Assembly (NCBI RefSeq): GCF_001297015.1
Contig: NZ_LIGE01000020.1
Coordinates: forward strand, 1 to 64,000
Origin: Pseudomonas sp. RIT-PI-r
GTDB lineage: Bacteria > Pseudomonadota > Gammaproteobacteria > Pseudomonadales > Pseudomonadaceae
Direction of reading: 5' to 3'
Length of the DNA: 64,000 nucleotides
Shown: piece by piece, positions 1 through 8,170 of the stretch
Numbering within the stretch: the stretch's first letter is position 1
Layout: each line of letters starts with the position of its first letter
The notes under the pieces: model-generated
Told to the model about the DNA's origin: nothing
Databases searched by the model: none
The model's input: only the letters and a program-made list of their open reading frames with translations
Program-made: the position numbers and the translations under genes

Positions 1-227
1 GAATAGGGGACATTAGGGGTACGGAATCGGTGTGGCTGGGAGGTTGGGGAGTTTATCAGGAATGGGAGGACGGGGCTTGGGGGCAGGAATGGCAGAGTGG
101 GTTTACAGCGTCCTACTTCTGGACCTGCTGAGCTTGCTCAACCTGCATTGGATTGAGCGAGACAAATCCAATCGAGGATTGATAGCATGTGGCTATCAAT
201 ATCCACATCCTTGCAGGAACGGAATCC
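1..227. other. Intergenic start of window
   Basis: No convincing gene starts or ends here. The stretch is G-rich near its left end and carries a GGGGACA sequence at about 7-13, like the one in the inverted repeat at 934-978. An AGGA ribosome-binding sequence at 215-218 serves the gene starting at 228. Confidence 0.4.
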
Positions 228-890
228 ATGTCGAAAAAAATCCATGCGTTAGTGCTTTGCCTGGGCGGCCTCGTTGGCGCTATACAGAGTGCCGTTGCAG
301 CTGAAAATCTGTTCAAGAGCTACGGCTACGACACGCCGATCACGAAATACACCGAGGCTGGCGGTTACTATGATTGCTCGGAAGAGGTGGGCGCGCCCGC
401 TCGGTGTATTGATGACGTCGATTTCATTGATCAGAAATTCACTGCTGGCCTGGTTTTCAGCAGTGACAAGCTGATTATGGTTTCACTGTTCGCGCCCTAT
501 GAGCGCGAGCTGTTCGGGCGTGCTATCGGTGCGCTGGCCAAGTCGTTCGGTCTGGTCGCACTGGCTGACGGCAAGTCGATGCTGGATCTTGTCGATCTGG
601 CGGCTAAAGCTAAAAGCAAGGATGAGTACACCGCTAAACTCACCAACTACGAAAGTGTCGCTCTAAACGCCAATAATCTGACCTATTCGTTTATCGAGGG
701 CGCCGCCTCGATCAAAGGGACACCTAGCGTTTCTGGTTTGATGGCAGCCGCGCCTGCGAATGTCAGGGGGGCTGACCTGATTGTCACGGGCGAGGGTGAG
801 GAATCGGTCATCATGATCAAGTTTTCTTTCCCGAAGCTTGACGAGAACAAGCTTGTTGAGCAGACCAAAAAACCGGTCGAATCTTTCTGA
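228..890 (+). CDS. Hypothetical secreted protein
   Basis: The product is 220 residues and I do not recognise the family. The first 25 residues look like a Sec signal peptide: MSKK, a hydrophobic core, then AVAA before ENLFKSYG. The mature protein is therefore probably periplasmic or secreted. It has two Cys close together (the DCSEEVGAPARCIDD stretch), which could form a disulfide, and no membrane segment after the signal. The ATG at 228 is chosen over the in-frame ATG at 189 because it has AGGA nine bases upstream and opens directly on the signal peptide. It stands alone, followed by an inverted repeat and the convergent DUF4209-type gene. Function unknown. Confidence 0.7.
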   Translation: MSKKIHALVLCLGGLVGAIQSAVAAENLFKSYGYDTPITKYTEAGGYYDCSEEVGAPARCIDDVDFIDQKFTAGLVFSSDKLIMVSLFAPYERELFGRAIGALAKSFGLVALADGKSMLDLVDLAAKAKSKDEYTAKLTNYESVALNANNLTYSFIEGAASIKGTPSVSGLMAAAPANVRGADLIVTGEGEESVIMIKFSFPKLDENKLVEQTKKPVESF

Positions 891-933
891 GTTTGATACT
901 TTGGCGTTTAACACGCCTCGCTAACAGTAGAAA

Positions 934-978
934 GGGATAGATTTGTTTGTTTTTTAGACGATAAATAAATCTGTCCCC
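934..978. repeat. Imperfect inverted repeat with GGGACA ends
   Basis: GGGATAGATTTGTTT at 934-948 is matched by AAATAAATCTGTCCC at 963-977, with two positions that are only G-T wobbles. Sequences of the form GGGGACAGATTTATTT are common in Pseudomonas intergenic regions, and I recall them near REP-associated transposase genes. None is seen here. It lies between two convergent genes and could also act as a weak terminator. Confidence 0.45.
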
Positions 979-1002
979 ATTGTTCAAATCGCTCATACAT
1001 TG

Positions 1003-2868
1003 TCAATGTGCGAGTTCTAGGATTGCCGGGGCAACATGCGAACTCCAACGACTCAGCAGTGGTAGGCAAGTAATGTGATACATCAACCAACATGCATAGA
1101 CACATGAAGGGTTGTAGCAATCGCTTGCAGACAGTTTGCCATGTGCCATTTCATGCCTTAGCATGGGGCCTCCTTTTAGGTTGAAAAGAAGGTGGAGCAT
1201 GTATGTGATGTCGACGCCCAGCCTGGCCTCCAAAGCCTTTCTTTGGTTGGAATATAGCTGGCTGAGAGATTGATCTTCCTGTGTCAGATCAATGTTGAGC
1301 TTTGCTGTGTTAGATCCGTCATTCGCTAAAATGAAACGCAGTGAGTTCTCAAGTTGTGGAATGAGTAAGTGAGCAGCTGAGACCATATCCCCTTGAATAA
1401 GGCGAGCAAACCCTAGCGCAAATACGAGCTCGTGGCCATATGGGACAAAAGCACTTTGTGAAACTACAGGTATCAAATGTCGTTCGTCTATTTGCTGATG
1501 GCGACACATGGCCTGGCATGCGGCCCTGATGTTTCCTTCTGAGGCAACATGACAGTTAAAGCTGATATCTACGAGGCTTTCATGATCGAACCAGGTCTCC
1601 GGTGGAGGAGCTCCCAACGGTGCTGACGGAGAGTTGGCAATGATCTTTCCTTGCGAATCAGCGAAAGTTTTACCTGCCATTGAAGAAAAGAAGTAACGGT
1701 CTCTTCTGGATAGGCAGCTTTTATGTAGCGCTATCTTTTGGGGCGGTTTATCTATTAGCGCGAGTCGGAATAGCATTTCGTGAACTTCGAGGCTCTCAAA
1801 CTTTTCCTGAGTGAGCTTCCGTATGTCTGAGAGATCAAGTGGCATGCTGAATTCGGCTAGGTCATCTAAGGACTCTTCTTCGAGAATCTGTAGCTCAGCT
1901 TTCAGCTTTACAATTTCTTCAGCCATTCCTTTGATGGAGCGGTATTCGCCGATTGCTAATTTAGTCCAATACGCTTTTGCTGACGATTGACTAACGCTGT
2001 CTCTCATTCGCAAGGTTTGATCAATTGCAGAAACTTTGCATTGCTTTGCGGACTCTTTATCACCAAGATTGGTATAAGCCTGGGCTGCAAGTCCCCAGAT
2101 TTTTTTTACTGCTTCGGCATATTGTGTAGTGCTGTTCGCTAATGCTAAGGATTCAGCTTCGCTTGCTATTACACTCCAGTCAGTCAGGCGATAGCTTTGT
2201 AGGATTAGCGATAATTCGTAAAATGCTATTAAATTGCTGTTCTCTTTTGCTGTTTCGTGAGCTAGAGATAATGTGTCCTTGGCTATCTGCGGTACCTCAT
2301 TTTTCTTGCCTGTTGAGGCGTATATTGAAAATGCTCTCTCAATCAGGTTGGTGATTTTTGCTGGTACTTTGAAGTCGGACTCATATTCATGGAGGAGTTT
2401 CTTGTCGAAAAAATCTTGTACTGCCACTAGATAGGACTCAGCGGCCAGCATCGCCACCTCGTGCAGTTTTCTGTTCATATACCAGCAGCTGTCCGCAATT
2501 CTGGCTCGTAGCAAGGGGTGGTCAAACTTTTCAACTATATCCACCAGAACATCTTGCTGCTCACCTACAAAATCACTAGGGATCAGGGTTCGCTGCCCAT
2601 CCATTATAAGCTGGGATGTGAACGTATCCGGTCTATCAGGATTAAAGTGATAGCTGCAAATTACCGCCAGAACTTTGTAGGCCCTAACTGCTGCCCCATC
2701 CTCACGAGCCTCCGCCTCCTGAGAAGCCTTCAGAAAAGTACGCTCCAGGGTATGAAAGTGTACGGAGTTACTGAGCGCCAAGATCGAGGACGGATCGATA
2801 TGCTCGAAGTCATCCAGAGTCGCCACATCCATCAGTGGCTGTTTCTCTTCCCTTTCTCTCTCTAACAC
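1003..2868 (-). CDS. DUF4209-type protein with HEPN-like RHxxxH motif
   Basis: This 621-residue soluble protein has a helical, repeat-like body and a C-terminal domain of the DUF4209 kind. That family is recalled as carrying a conserved RNxxxHG motif; here it reads RHEMAHG at residues 571-577. R-H-x3-H fits the R-phi-x3-H signature of HEPN RNases, so a metal-independent RNase activity is an inference, not shown. After the motif come about 44 residues rich in Cys and aromatics, typical of the family end, so the gene looks complete. The start is GTG at 2868, with GGAGG nine bases upstream; an ATG 12 codons later is the alternative. The gene is visibly AT-richer than its neighbours and uses rare codons (AGA, TTA, ATA), suggesting horizontal acquisition. 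It stands alone. Confidence 0.75.
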   Translation of the reverse strand: MLEREREEKQPLMDVATLDDFEHIDPSSILALSNSVHFHTLERTFLKASQEAEAREDGAAVRAYKVLAVICSYHFNPDRPDTFTSQLIMDGQRTLIPSDFVGEQQDVLVDIVEKFDHPLLRARIADSCWYMNRKLHEVAMLAAESYLVAVQDFFDKKLLHEYESDFKVPAKITNLIERAFSIYASTGKKNEVPQIAKDTLSLAHETAKENSNLIAFYELSLILQSYRLTDWSVIASEAESLALANSTTQYAEAVKKIWGLAAQAYTNLGDKESAKQCKVSAIDQTLRMRDSVSQSSAKAYWTKLAIGEYRSIKGMAEEIVKLKAELQILEEESLDDLAEFSMPLDLSDIRKLTQEKFESLEVHEMLFRLALIDKPPQKIALHKSCLSRRDRYFFSSMAGKTFADSQGKIIANSPSAPLGAPPPETWFDHESLVDISFNCHVASEGNIRAACQAMCRHQQIDERHLIPVVSQSAFVPYGHELVFALGFARLIQGDMVSAAHLLIPQLENSLRFILANDGSNTAKLNIDLTQEDQSLSQLYSNQRKALEARLGVDITYMLHLLFNLKGGPMLRHEMAHGKLSASDCYNPSCVYACWLMYHITCLPLLSRWSSHVAPAILELAH

Positions 2869-3387
2869 GTCCTTGGCCCTCCGGCATTTTGGTGTACTCA
2901 GCTTATCTCATATCACGATGATGGCCAGGCTCATGGGCATGCTCGGCCCGTATATGAATGGGTAGTGCCAGTCGGTAGTGCCAGGATTGCTGGAGTCTAG
3001 TGATCGGTCTGTCCAGTCAGCATCAGTCCAGCCGGATGGGAGGTGGAGAAGAGATGTAGCGATGGTGTGCGTGCGATTGCACAGCTATTACACACGACAT
3101 GATCTGCAAGCCACGGAAAACTTGCTTATGCAGTCCAGTCCATCATCGGAGCGACGGACACCGCGTAAAAAAGGAACGCAGTGCTCTCTGTGCTGTTGAC
3201 TGTATTTGGATCGATCAACCTTCCCGTAAAGCCTTTCCAAACAGAAAAAACGTGTCTGTTTAAATGAAGCCTGTTGCTGCAGTCCTAAGCCTACACTCCC
3301 TTGCGCCTCCCCCTACACCTAAGACAGAATCCCCCGGCTTGTGCCTCTAGCCCGCAGGTTCTATCGTCCCTACGTCACTGAAAATCA
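2869..3387. other. Gene-free stretch of mixed composition
   Basis: About 520 bases with no supportable gene. A short inverted repeat AAACAG/CTGTTT lies at about 3239-3261. Composition changes from AT-rich to C-rich around 3280. It may be a junction between the acquired DUF4209-type gene and the older chromosome. Confidence 0.4.
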
Positions 3388-3601
3388 GTGATCGGGTTTG
3401 GTAGCCCGTCTCCGTCAGAAGCACAAGACTACTGTCTTGCGAGGGCGTTTCTCGTCTTCGTTTTATGGTGGTCATGCGCGGGGCGTCTTCGGATGCGCCG
3501 GGGTTCCTGACGACCGGTCTACCAACCTGCGTATGGCCTCCACCCTTCGTTTGGTAGCGAGAGTGATGGCTCCTTTTCGTTTATCCGTCAGGAGTTACAC
3601 C
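3388..3601 (+). promoter_or_regulatory. Structured leader upstream of DUF6124-type gene
   Basis: The 210 bases before the small gene can fold into several local hairpins on the plus strand. One is CGGG/CCCG around the GGTAGCCCG at 3394-3409. Another is CAAGAC-TACT-GTCTTG at about 3423-3438. A third is a GGCGTC-TTCG-GATGCGCC stem with a UUCG loop near 3482-3499. GGTAG recurs at about 3400 and 3553. The ribosome-binding site CAGGAG lies at the 3' end. From memory, very similar sequences precede other DUF6124/DUF3077-type genes in Pseudomonas, which would make this a conserved RNA leader. An open frame runs through it in phase with the gene, but I consider that incidental. Confidence 0.45.
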
Positions 3602-3964
3602 ATGTTCAAACCAACACCCAATCCACCAGAAACCGATCCCGCATCCCCCTACGAATCCCTCAACTCCAAAAAACTCCACGAAGCCGCCGAACGCGCCCTC
3701 GATCACTACCTCCTTCCCGCCGACCACATCATGGCCAGCGTCAACGAGCCCGAGCGCATGTACCTCGCCAATCCCAAGTACGACTCGGAATCCCTGCTGG
3801 CCAATGCCAGTGAGACGCTGAGTTCAGCCTCCGAAATGCTCAACAACTTCGCCGCAGCACTCGACCCTGCGCACCGCAAAACCGCGCTGGGCATTGCACA
3901 GGTGGTGATGCTAGGTGAGTTGGCGGTGAATCAGGCGTTGGATAACGTCGAGTTGAAGGCGTAA
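3602..3964 (+). CDS. DUF6124-type small protein
   Basis: The product is 120 residues and opens MFKPTPNPPETDP, the hallmark I associate with the Pseudomonas DUF6124 family. It is acidic, with no signal peptide or membrane segment. The C-terminal half is predicted helical (ASETLSSASEMLNN, then LGIAQVVMLGELAVNQALD). Function is unknown. The ATG at 3602 is preferred to an upstream in-frame start at 3398, because AGGAG lies just before it and the family begins here. It sits alone behind the hairpin-rich leader, which suggests control at the RNA level. Confidence 0.75.
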   Translation: MFKPTPNPPETDPASPYESLNSKKLHEAAERALDHYLLPADHIMASVNEPERMYLANPKYDSESLLANASETLSSASEMLNNFAAALDPAHRKTALGIAQVVMLGELAVNQALDNVELKA

Positions 3965-4145
3965 ATCCTGACCTTTGTGGCGACGGCGGTCAGTCCGTCG
4001 CCATGAGGGTCAGGCGCGGGAGTTACCCCATTTACCCAAATGGACAGAATGATGGCCATTCAGTAGCATTTCGCGCACTCCGCGTTTAAAAACGCCGCAA
4101 TCCCACGGAAGCACTGATTGCTTTCAACCTCGTCGATGAGAGTTT

Positions 4146-4934
4146 ATGAATACTCGTAAAAATCCGCTGCTAGCGTTCGTGATGTCGTGCCTGGTGGCCG
4201 GCTGGGGTCTGGTTTATGTCGGTCGCGTTAAATGGGCGGTGCGGGTTGCCGCGCTGCTCTATGTCGGTGTGGTTTTGCTTGGCGTGTGCGGAGTAACGAC
4301 GACGCCAATCGGTTTGTATGTCTTCGGCATTTTTGTCGTGCTGGTCAAACTGGGATCGGCCACGGCGGCGGCGATGTTGGCGCGTAAAGAAGGCAGTTCG
4401 GTGGACAGTCCCAGCACCCGTTTCCATGTGTTTTACGTAGTGACGCTGATCATCGTTTCGCTTGTTCTGCTGGGGCCGTTGAGAGGGCCGATTCTGGGGT
4501 TCAAGACTTACTTCATTCCGTCTGGCTCGATGGTTCCGACCCTCTCGATCGGGGACTATATCGTCACCAAAATGCGTATCGACGCGCCGCAGGTTGGAGA
4601 CATTGTGGTTTATCGCTACAACGGCACGGAGGCGGTCAAACGTGTCGCCGCAGTGGGTGGCGATACCTTGTCGATCGTTGACGGTAAGGTCATTCGCAAT
4701 GGTGAAAACATGGGGTTGTTCTTTGCGCCGCCAGAGCGCGTGAAGGATCCTCGTTATCAGCAAACGCCGCAGACGGTGATCGAGAAAGACCACGTGTATT
4801 TGCTCGGCGATAACCGCGATAGCAGCAACGACAGCCGCTTCATGGGGCAGGTCGCCGTTGAGGACATTGTCGGTAAGGTCACCGGAATCTGGTTTTCAGA
4901 AGATCGATCGAGGATTGGCACAGTCTTTCATTGA
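4146..4934 (+). CDS. lepB: Signal peptidase I (LepB-like)
   Basis: Membrane-bound serine protease that removes signal peptides from exported proteins. The 262-residue product has several hydrophobic segments in the first 115 residues, then the catalytic domain facing the periplasm. The nucleophile motif PSGSM puts Ser at 128. The general base Lys is at 165 in AVKRVAAVGGD. The conserved GDNRDSSNDSR box lies at 221-231. All key residues are present, so it should be active. The N-terminal membrane region is longer than the two segments of the housekeeping enzyme, and there is no lepA or rnc beside it, so it is probably an additional paralogue. It stands alone between unrelated genes. Confidence 0.88.
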   Translation: MNTRKNPLLAFVMSCLVAGWGLVYVGRVKWAVRVAALLYVGVVLLGVCGVTTTPIGLYVFGIFVVLVKLGSATAAAMLARKEGSSVDSPSTRFHVFYVVTLIIVSLVLLGPLRGPILGFKTYFIPSGSMVPTLSIGDYIVTKMRIDAPQVGDIVVYRYNGTEAVKRVAAVGGDTLSIVDGKVIRNGENMGLFFAPPERVKDPRYQQTPQTVIEKDHVYLLGDNRDSSNDSRFMGQVAVEDIVGKVTGIWFSEDRSRIGTVFH

Positions 4935-5072
4935 TGAGTCCCATCCTGAAGGGCGAGTTGCGGTGGCTGGTGACCTGTCCTTGAGCGCAAGTCCAAGCGT
5001 CCATCAAAAACGGTTTTTGGTATGGCCTTGAGGCTGCGGCGGTCGTCAACTATTGGCTAGCGATGGGGTCGG

Positions 5073-5477
5073 TCACTTTCGGTAATGCCTGGAGATCTCT
5101 TTCCAGATGTATTTGTATCGAAACGTCAGCCAACGTATCAGCAGTTTGTCTATCTGCCGTCGAAAGCGGCTGTTTTCCCGGGCTTTCAAAGTCTCTGCTA
5201 TGTCTGCCTTCAACTGCTCCGAGTTGAAGGCAGACCAGATCATTGGAATCACGGTTTCAAGATTCGTATGGCAAACAGGTGCGACCTCTTCGTAGAGGAT
5301 TCGCTTTATCTCTTGTGGGTCGTAGTCTTCGGTTTCGCGCGCGATAAATGCGTAGTTGACCTCATTGTCGACAAACGCATCTGACAGCGCCCAATGGACG
5401 TCGAATCGCTGCTGTTCAGTTGCTGATGCCCATTCACGTTTGGCTGGGTCGATTATTCGCGGCGCCGGTTCTACCAT
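5073..5477 (-). CDS. Hypothetical protein, possibly DUF7079-like
   Basis: The product is 134 residues with no signal peptide or membrane segment. Features visible are a conserved-looking ALSDAFVDNEVNYAFIAR stretch, an EEVAPVC segment and a basic C-terminal tail (about 95-134) rich in Arg, Lys and aromatics. This resembles small uncharacterised bacterial proteins of the DUF7079 kind, but I hold that loosely. It is co-directional with the GNAT gene to its left, with a 50-base gap to the left gene's end, so the two could share context but not obviously an operon. Confidence 0.55.
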   Translation of the reverse strand: MVEPAPRIIDPAKREWASATEQQRFDVHWALSDAFVDNEVNYAFIARETEDYDPQEIKRILYEEVAPVCHTNLETVIPMIWSAFNSEQLKADIAETLKARENSRFRRQIDKLLIRWLTFRYKYIWKEISRHYRK

Positions 5478-5529
5478 TTTCTGACTTTCATTCAGGTGCT
5501 GTGTGAGTGAGAAGATATCCTCCTGGTGT

Positions 5530-6096
5530 TTAAGGGCTGCCGACAGCGCTGCTCTCTAGTCGGGCAATCACGCTTTGTAAGGCAGGACGCTTGTTCTGCC
5601 ATTCGTCTTTGGTGATGCCCAGCAGAACAACGTCGATCCGAACCCCATCCTTCACCACGTTCTGCCGCCTAACCCCCTCAACCTCAAACCCGAACTTCTG
5701 ATGCATCTTCACCACCGCCGAATTCATCGCCAGCACTTCACAATTCAGCTTCTCCAGCCCCGCCACGCCAAACGCGTAATCAAGCATCCAGAATTCAATG
5801 ACACTGCCCAGGCCCTTACCCTGCAACCCCACGTCCAGATAAAACGCCCAATCCGCGCTCTTGTGCAAAACATTGATCGCATTCAACGACACAACCCCCA
5901 CCGCCTGCTCATCCTTGATCACCACAAACACTTGCTGGCGTGGATTGCCCTTTAACGAGTTCAGCCAGTTCGCATGTTCCTGCTCGGAGATTTCGTGCGA
6001 CGTGTACATGAATTTGCGCACGTCCGGCTGATTGCGCAGGGTGCGGACGTGGGCCTGGACAGCAGGGCTGGCGTCGGTGAGGGGCAAGAATTGCAT
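5530..6096 (-). CDS. GNAT acetyltransferase, PseH-like
   Basis: The 188-residue product is a GCN5-related N-acetyltransferase. The acetyl-CoA loop is LDVGLQGKGLGS at about residues 87-98, followed by the usual helix and the NSAVVKMHQKFGF segment near 125-137. The opening half (NQPDVRKFMYTSHEIS) matches the pattern of PseH, which acetylates a dideoxy-amino sugar in pseudaminic acid synthesis. No other pseudaminic acid or flagellin-glycosylation gene is nearby, so the substrate is uncertain. Start ATG 6096 follows an AAGGACAT ribosome-binding sequence. Confidence 0.78.
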   Translation of the reverse strand: MQFLPLTDASPAVQAHVRTLRNQPDVRKFMYTSHEISEQEHANWLNSLKGNPRQQVFVVIKDEQAVGVVSLNAINVLHKSADWAFYLDVGLQGKGLGSVIEFWMLDYAFGVAGLEKLNCEVLAMNSAVVKMHQKFGFEVEGVRRQNVVKDGVRIDVVLLGITKDEWQNKRPALQSVIARLESSAVGSP

Positions 6097-6231
6097 GGGG
6101 ATGTCCTTTTCGGCGGGTAAGCGATTCTGAACCGGCGCTGTCGATCAGCAAAGTTTCATCTTGCCGATTGCGGCGCGGGCCTAGGATGTTGGCACAAGAC
6201 CGTCGCTGTTCATCCCGAGGGGAATCGTGCC

Positions 6232-6444
6232 ATGCGCCTTAATGTCGTCAAAGTGCTGTTGATCGCTGCAACGGTATCGGTGTTGAGTGCCTGTTCGGGC
6301 GCGGGTGGTTTGACCACCACCCGTTGTTTCTCCGGCGATTGTCAGTCGCCGGAGGGGCGCAACGCCAATACGTTGAAGTTTGGTGGCAACAGTATCGGCA
6401 GCAGTCTCAATCAATATAGCTCCGGCATGTTGCATGACGATTGA
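6232..6444 (+). CDS. Small lipoprotein
   Basis: The 70-residue product has a lipoprotein signal: MRLNVVKVLLIAATVSVLSAC, with the lipobox LSAC and Cys at 21. The mature part is about 50 residues, Gly/Ser/Asn-rich with two further Cys (CFSGDC). Residue +2 is Ser, which favours outer-membrane sorting by the Lol rule. A GAGGGGAA ribosome-binding sequence lies before the ATG. Its 3' end meets the convergent PheC-like gene three bases later. Function unknown. Confidence 0.72.
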   Translation: MRLNVVKVLLIAATVSVLSACSGAGGLTTTRCFSGDCQSPEGRNANTLKFGGNSIGSSLNQYSSGMLHDD

Positions 6445-6447
6445 GGA

Positions 6448-7239
6448 TTACTGCGCGGCAGGCACGGCAATCCATTCGCTTAGCGTTTGCTGATACTTGC
6501 CGGTGACTTTGCTCAAGTGCAGCCACTGATCGACGTACAGTTTCCAACTGATGTCATCGCGCGGCAGCAGATAAGCCTTCTCGCCATATTGCATGTACTG
6601 ATGCGGATTGACCGCGCACAAACCCGGTTTGAGTTTCTGCTGGTACAGCGCTTCCGAGGCGTCGGTGATCATCACGTCGGCTTTGTTGTCGAGCAGTTGC
6701 TGGAAGATCGTCACGTTGTCGTGCAGGGCCAGTTGCGCTTTCGGCAGGAAAGCGTGGACGAAGGCTTCGTTGGTGCCGCCGGCGGGTTCGACCAGGCGCA
6801 CGTTCGGCTGGTTGATTTGCTCGACAGTCTGGTACTTGCTGACATCGGCGCAGCGTACCAGCGGGATCTTGCCGTCGGTGTCGAGGGTGTTGCTGAAGTA
6901 GGCTTTTTTCTGCCGCTCCAGCGTCACCGAAATGCCGCCCATGCCGATGTCGCACTTGCCGGCCTGCATGTCCGGCATCAGGGTTTTCCAGGTGGTTTGC
7001 ACCCATTGCACTTTGACGCCGAGGCTGTCGGCCAGCGAGCGCGCCATGGCGATGTCGATGCCTTCGAAGTCGCCGTCGGGGCGTTTGAAGGTGTAGGGCT
7101 TGTAGTCGCCCGTGGTGCAGACGCGCAGTTCACCCTGTTGCTGGATGCTGTCGAGGTGTGCAGGGTTTTGCTCTGCGTGAGCGCCGGCGGCCAGGGTCAG
7201 CAGGCCGCAGAAGATCATCGTGCTTTTTAGAATTGTCAT
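6448..7239 (-). CDS. Periplasmic PheC-like cyclohexadienyl dehydratase or amino-acid binding protein
   Basis: The 263-residue product has a Sec signal (cut after AHA, about residue 22) and the two-lobed solute-binding fold of family 3. Its motifs follow P. aeruginosa PheC as I recall it: TGDYKPYTF (43-51), the LERQ(K)KAYFS region (108-116), GGTNEAF (154-160), DNVTIFQQLLD (174-184), TDAsEA (192-197), CAVNPHQ (208-214) and EKAYLLPRD (220-228). PheC converts prephenate or arogenate to phenylpyruvate or phenylalanine in the periplasm. GGTNE is kept, so dehydratase activity is plausible. No ABC permease or ATPase gene is adjacent, which also argues against a transporter role. An amino-acid-binding protein remains possible. 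Confidence 0.75.
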   Translation of the reverse strand: MTILKSTMIFCGLLTLAAGAHAEQNPAHLDSIQQQGELRVCTTGDYKPYTFKRPDGDFEGIDIAMARSLADSLGVKVQWVQTTWKTLMPDMQAGKCDIGMGGISVTLERQKKAYFSNTLDTDGKIPLVRCADVSKYQTVEQINQPNVRLVEPAGGTNEAFVHAFLPKAQLALHDNVTIFQQLLDNKADVMITDASEALYQQKLKPGLCAVNPHQYMQYGEKAYLLPRDDISWKLYVDQWLHLSKVTGKYQQTLSEWIAVPAAQ

Positions 7240-7297
7240 TGCAAATGGGCTTCTGAAAAGGAAGGTGGCCCAGTGTAGTGAAAGGCTTTCCCGGGTG

Positions 7298-8167
7298 TCA
7301 TCCCGCGTCCGGACTTAATGTGCCTAGCCACGCCACCAGTGCCACGATCAGCAATGCGATTGCCAGTTCAACGACAACGCTTCGTCTAAGCGCATTGACC
7401 GCGACGACATGCTGCCCATCGCGTAACGCTTGCGCCAATGCCGGCCCGAGATGAAAGCGGTTCAACGCCGCCAACACCAACATTGCGGCAAACAGTAAAA
7501 CCTTGATCGCCAGCAGCATCCCGTACGTGCCGAGTAACACTTCATCCAGCCTCGGGCCGATGATGAACAAGTAATTCACCACGCCGGTGATCGACAGCGT
7601 CAGCACAATCGCTGCGCCGACCCACTCAAAGCGCCGAACCGCAAACGCCAGCGAACGAATGCGCGCTTCATCAACCAGCCCCTGCGCTATCAACACCAGC
7701 GCCAGCATCGCCCCCAGCCACGCACCCGCCGCCAGCAGGTGCAGAATGTCGCTGAGAAAATGCCAGAAGCGCAGCGCGCCCTCGTCCATCGCCCCATGCC
7801 CGCTCCAGGCCAGAGAGGCGAGGGCGATTGCGCCGGCAAACGATGCAAGCCACAAACCCGGCCGAATCACCACGACGATCAATGCAGTCATCCGCACGGC
7901 CCACGCCAGCCCGACATCCGTTTCCAACACCATCATTTGCACAGGCGGCCACAGCGCCGCGAGCGCGGTTTCGCCGCTCATGGTACTGGTCATCAGCACC
8001 AATCCTGCCACTGACAACAACGCCCCGATCAATGCCATCCCGCGCAGCATTGGCCGCAACCGCAGCAGCGTCTCAGCGCTGTACAGCGCAAACAACGCCA
8101 GCCCGAACACCAGCAGCAAATCCACATACAACGCAAACCGCAGGATGATGTTGATCAGTTCGCCCAT
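7298..8167 (-). CDS. copD: Copper resistance protein CopD
   Basis: The 289-residue inner-membrane protein has about eight hydrophobic segments and belongs to the CopD/PcoD family, thought to move copper across the inner membrane together with CopC. Conserved His lie near membrane edges (SGHGAMDEG, FWHFLSDILHLLAAGAW). It is the last gene of copABCD, its ATG lying three bases past the copC stop, so the genes are co-transcribed and probably translationally coupled. Confidence 0.9.
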   Translation of the reverse strand: MGELINIILRFALYVDLLLVFGLALFALYSAETLLRLRPMLRGMALIGALLSVAGLVLMTSTMSGETALAALWPPVQMMVLETDVGLAWAVRMTALIVVVIRPGLWLASFAGAIALASLAWSGHGAMDEGALRFWHFLSDILHLLAAGAWLGAMLALVLIAQGLVDEARIRSLAFAVRRFEWVGAAIVLTLSITGVVNYLFIIGPRLDEVLLGTYGMLLAIKVLLFAAMLVLAALNRFHLGPALAQALRDGQHVVAVNALRRSVVVELAIALLIVALVAWLGTLSPDAG

Positions 8168-8170
8168 CGC

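Noticed and set aside
3398..3601. In-frame upstream extension of the DUF6124-type protein
   Set aside because: It would translate the hairpin leader; the family begins at MFKPTPNPP and has its own ribosome-binding site.
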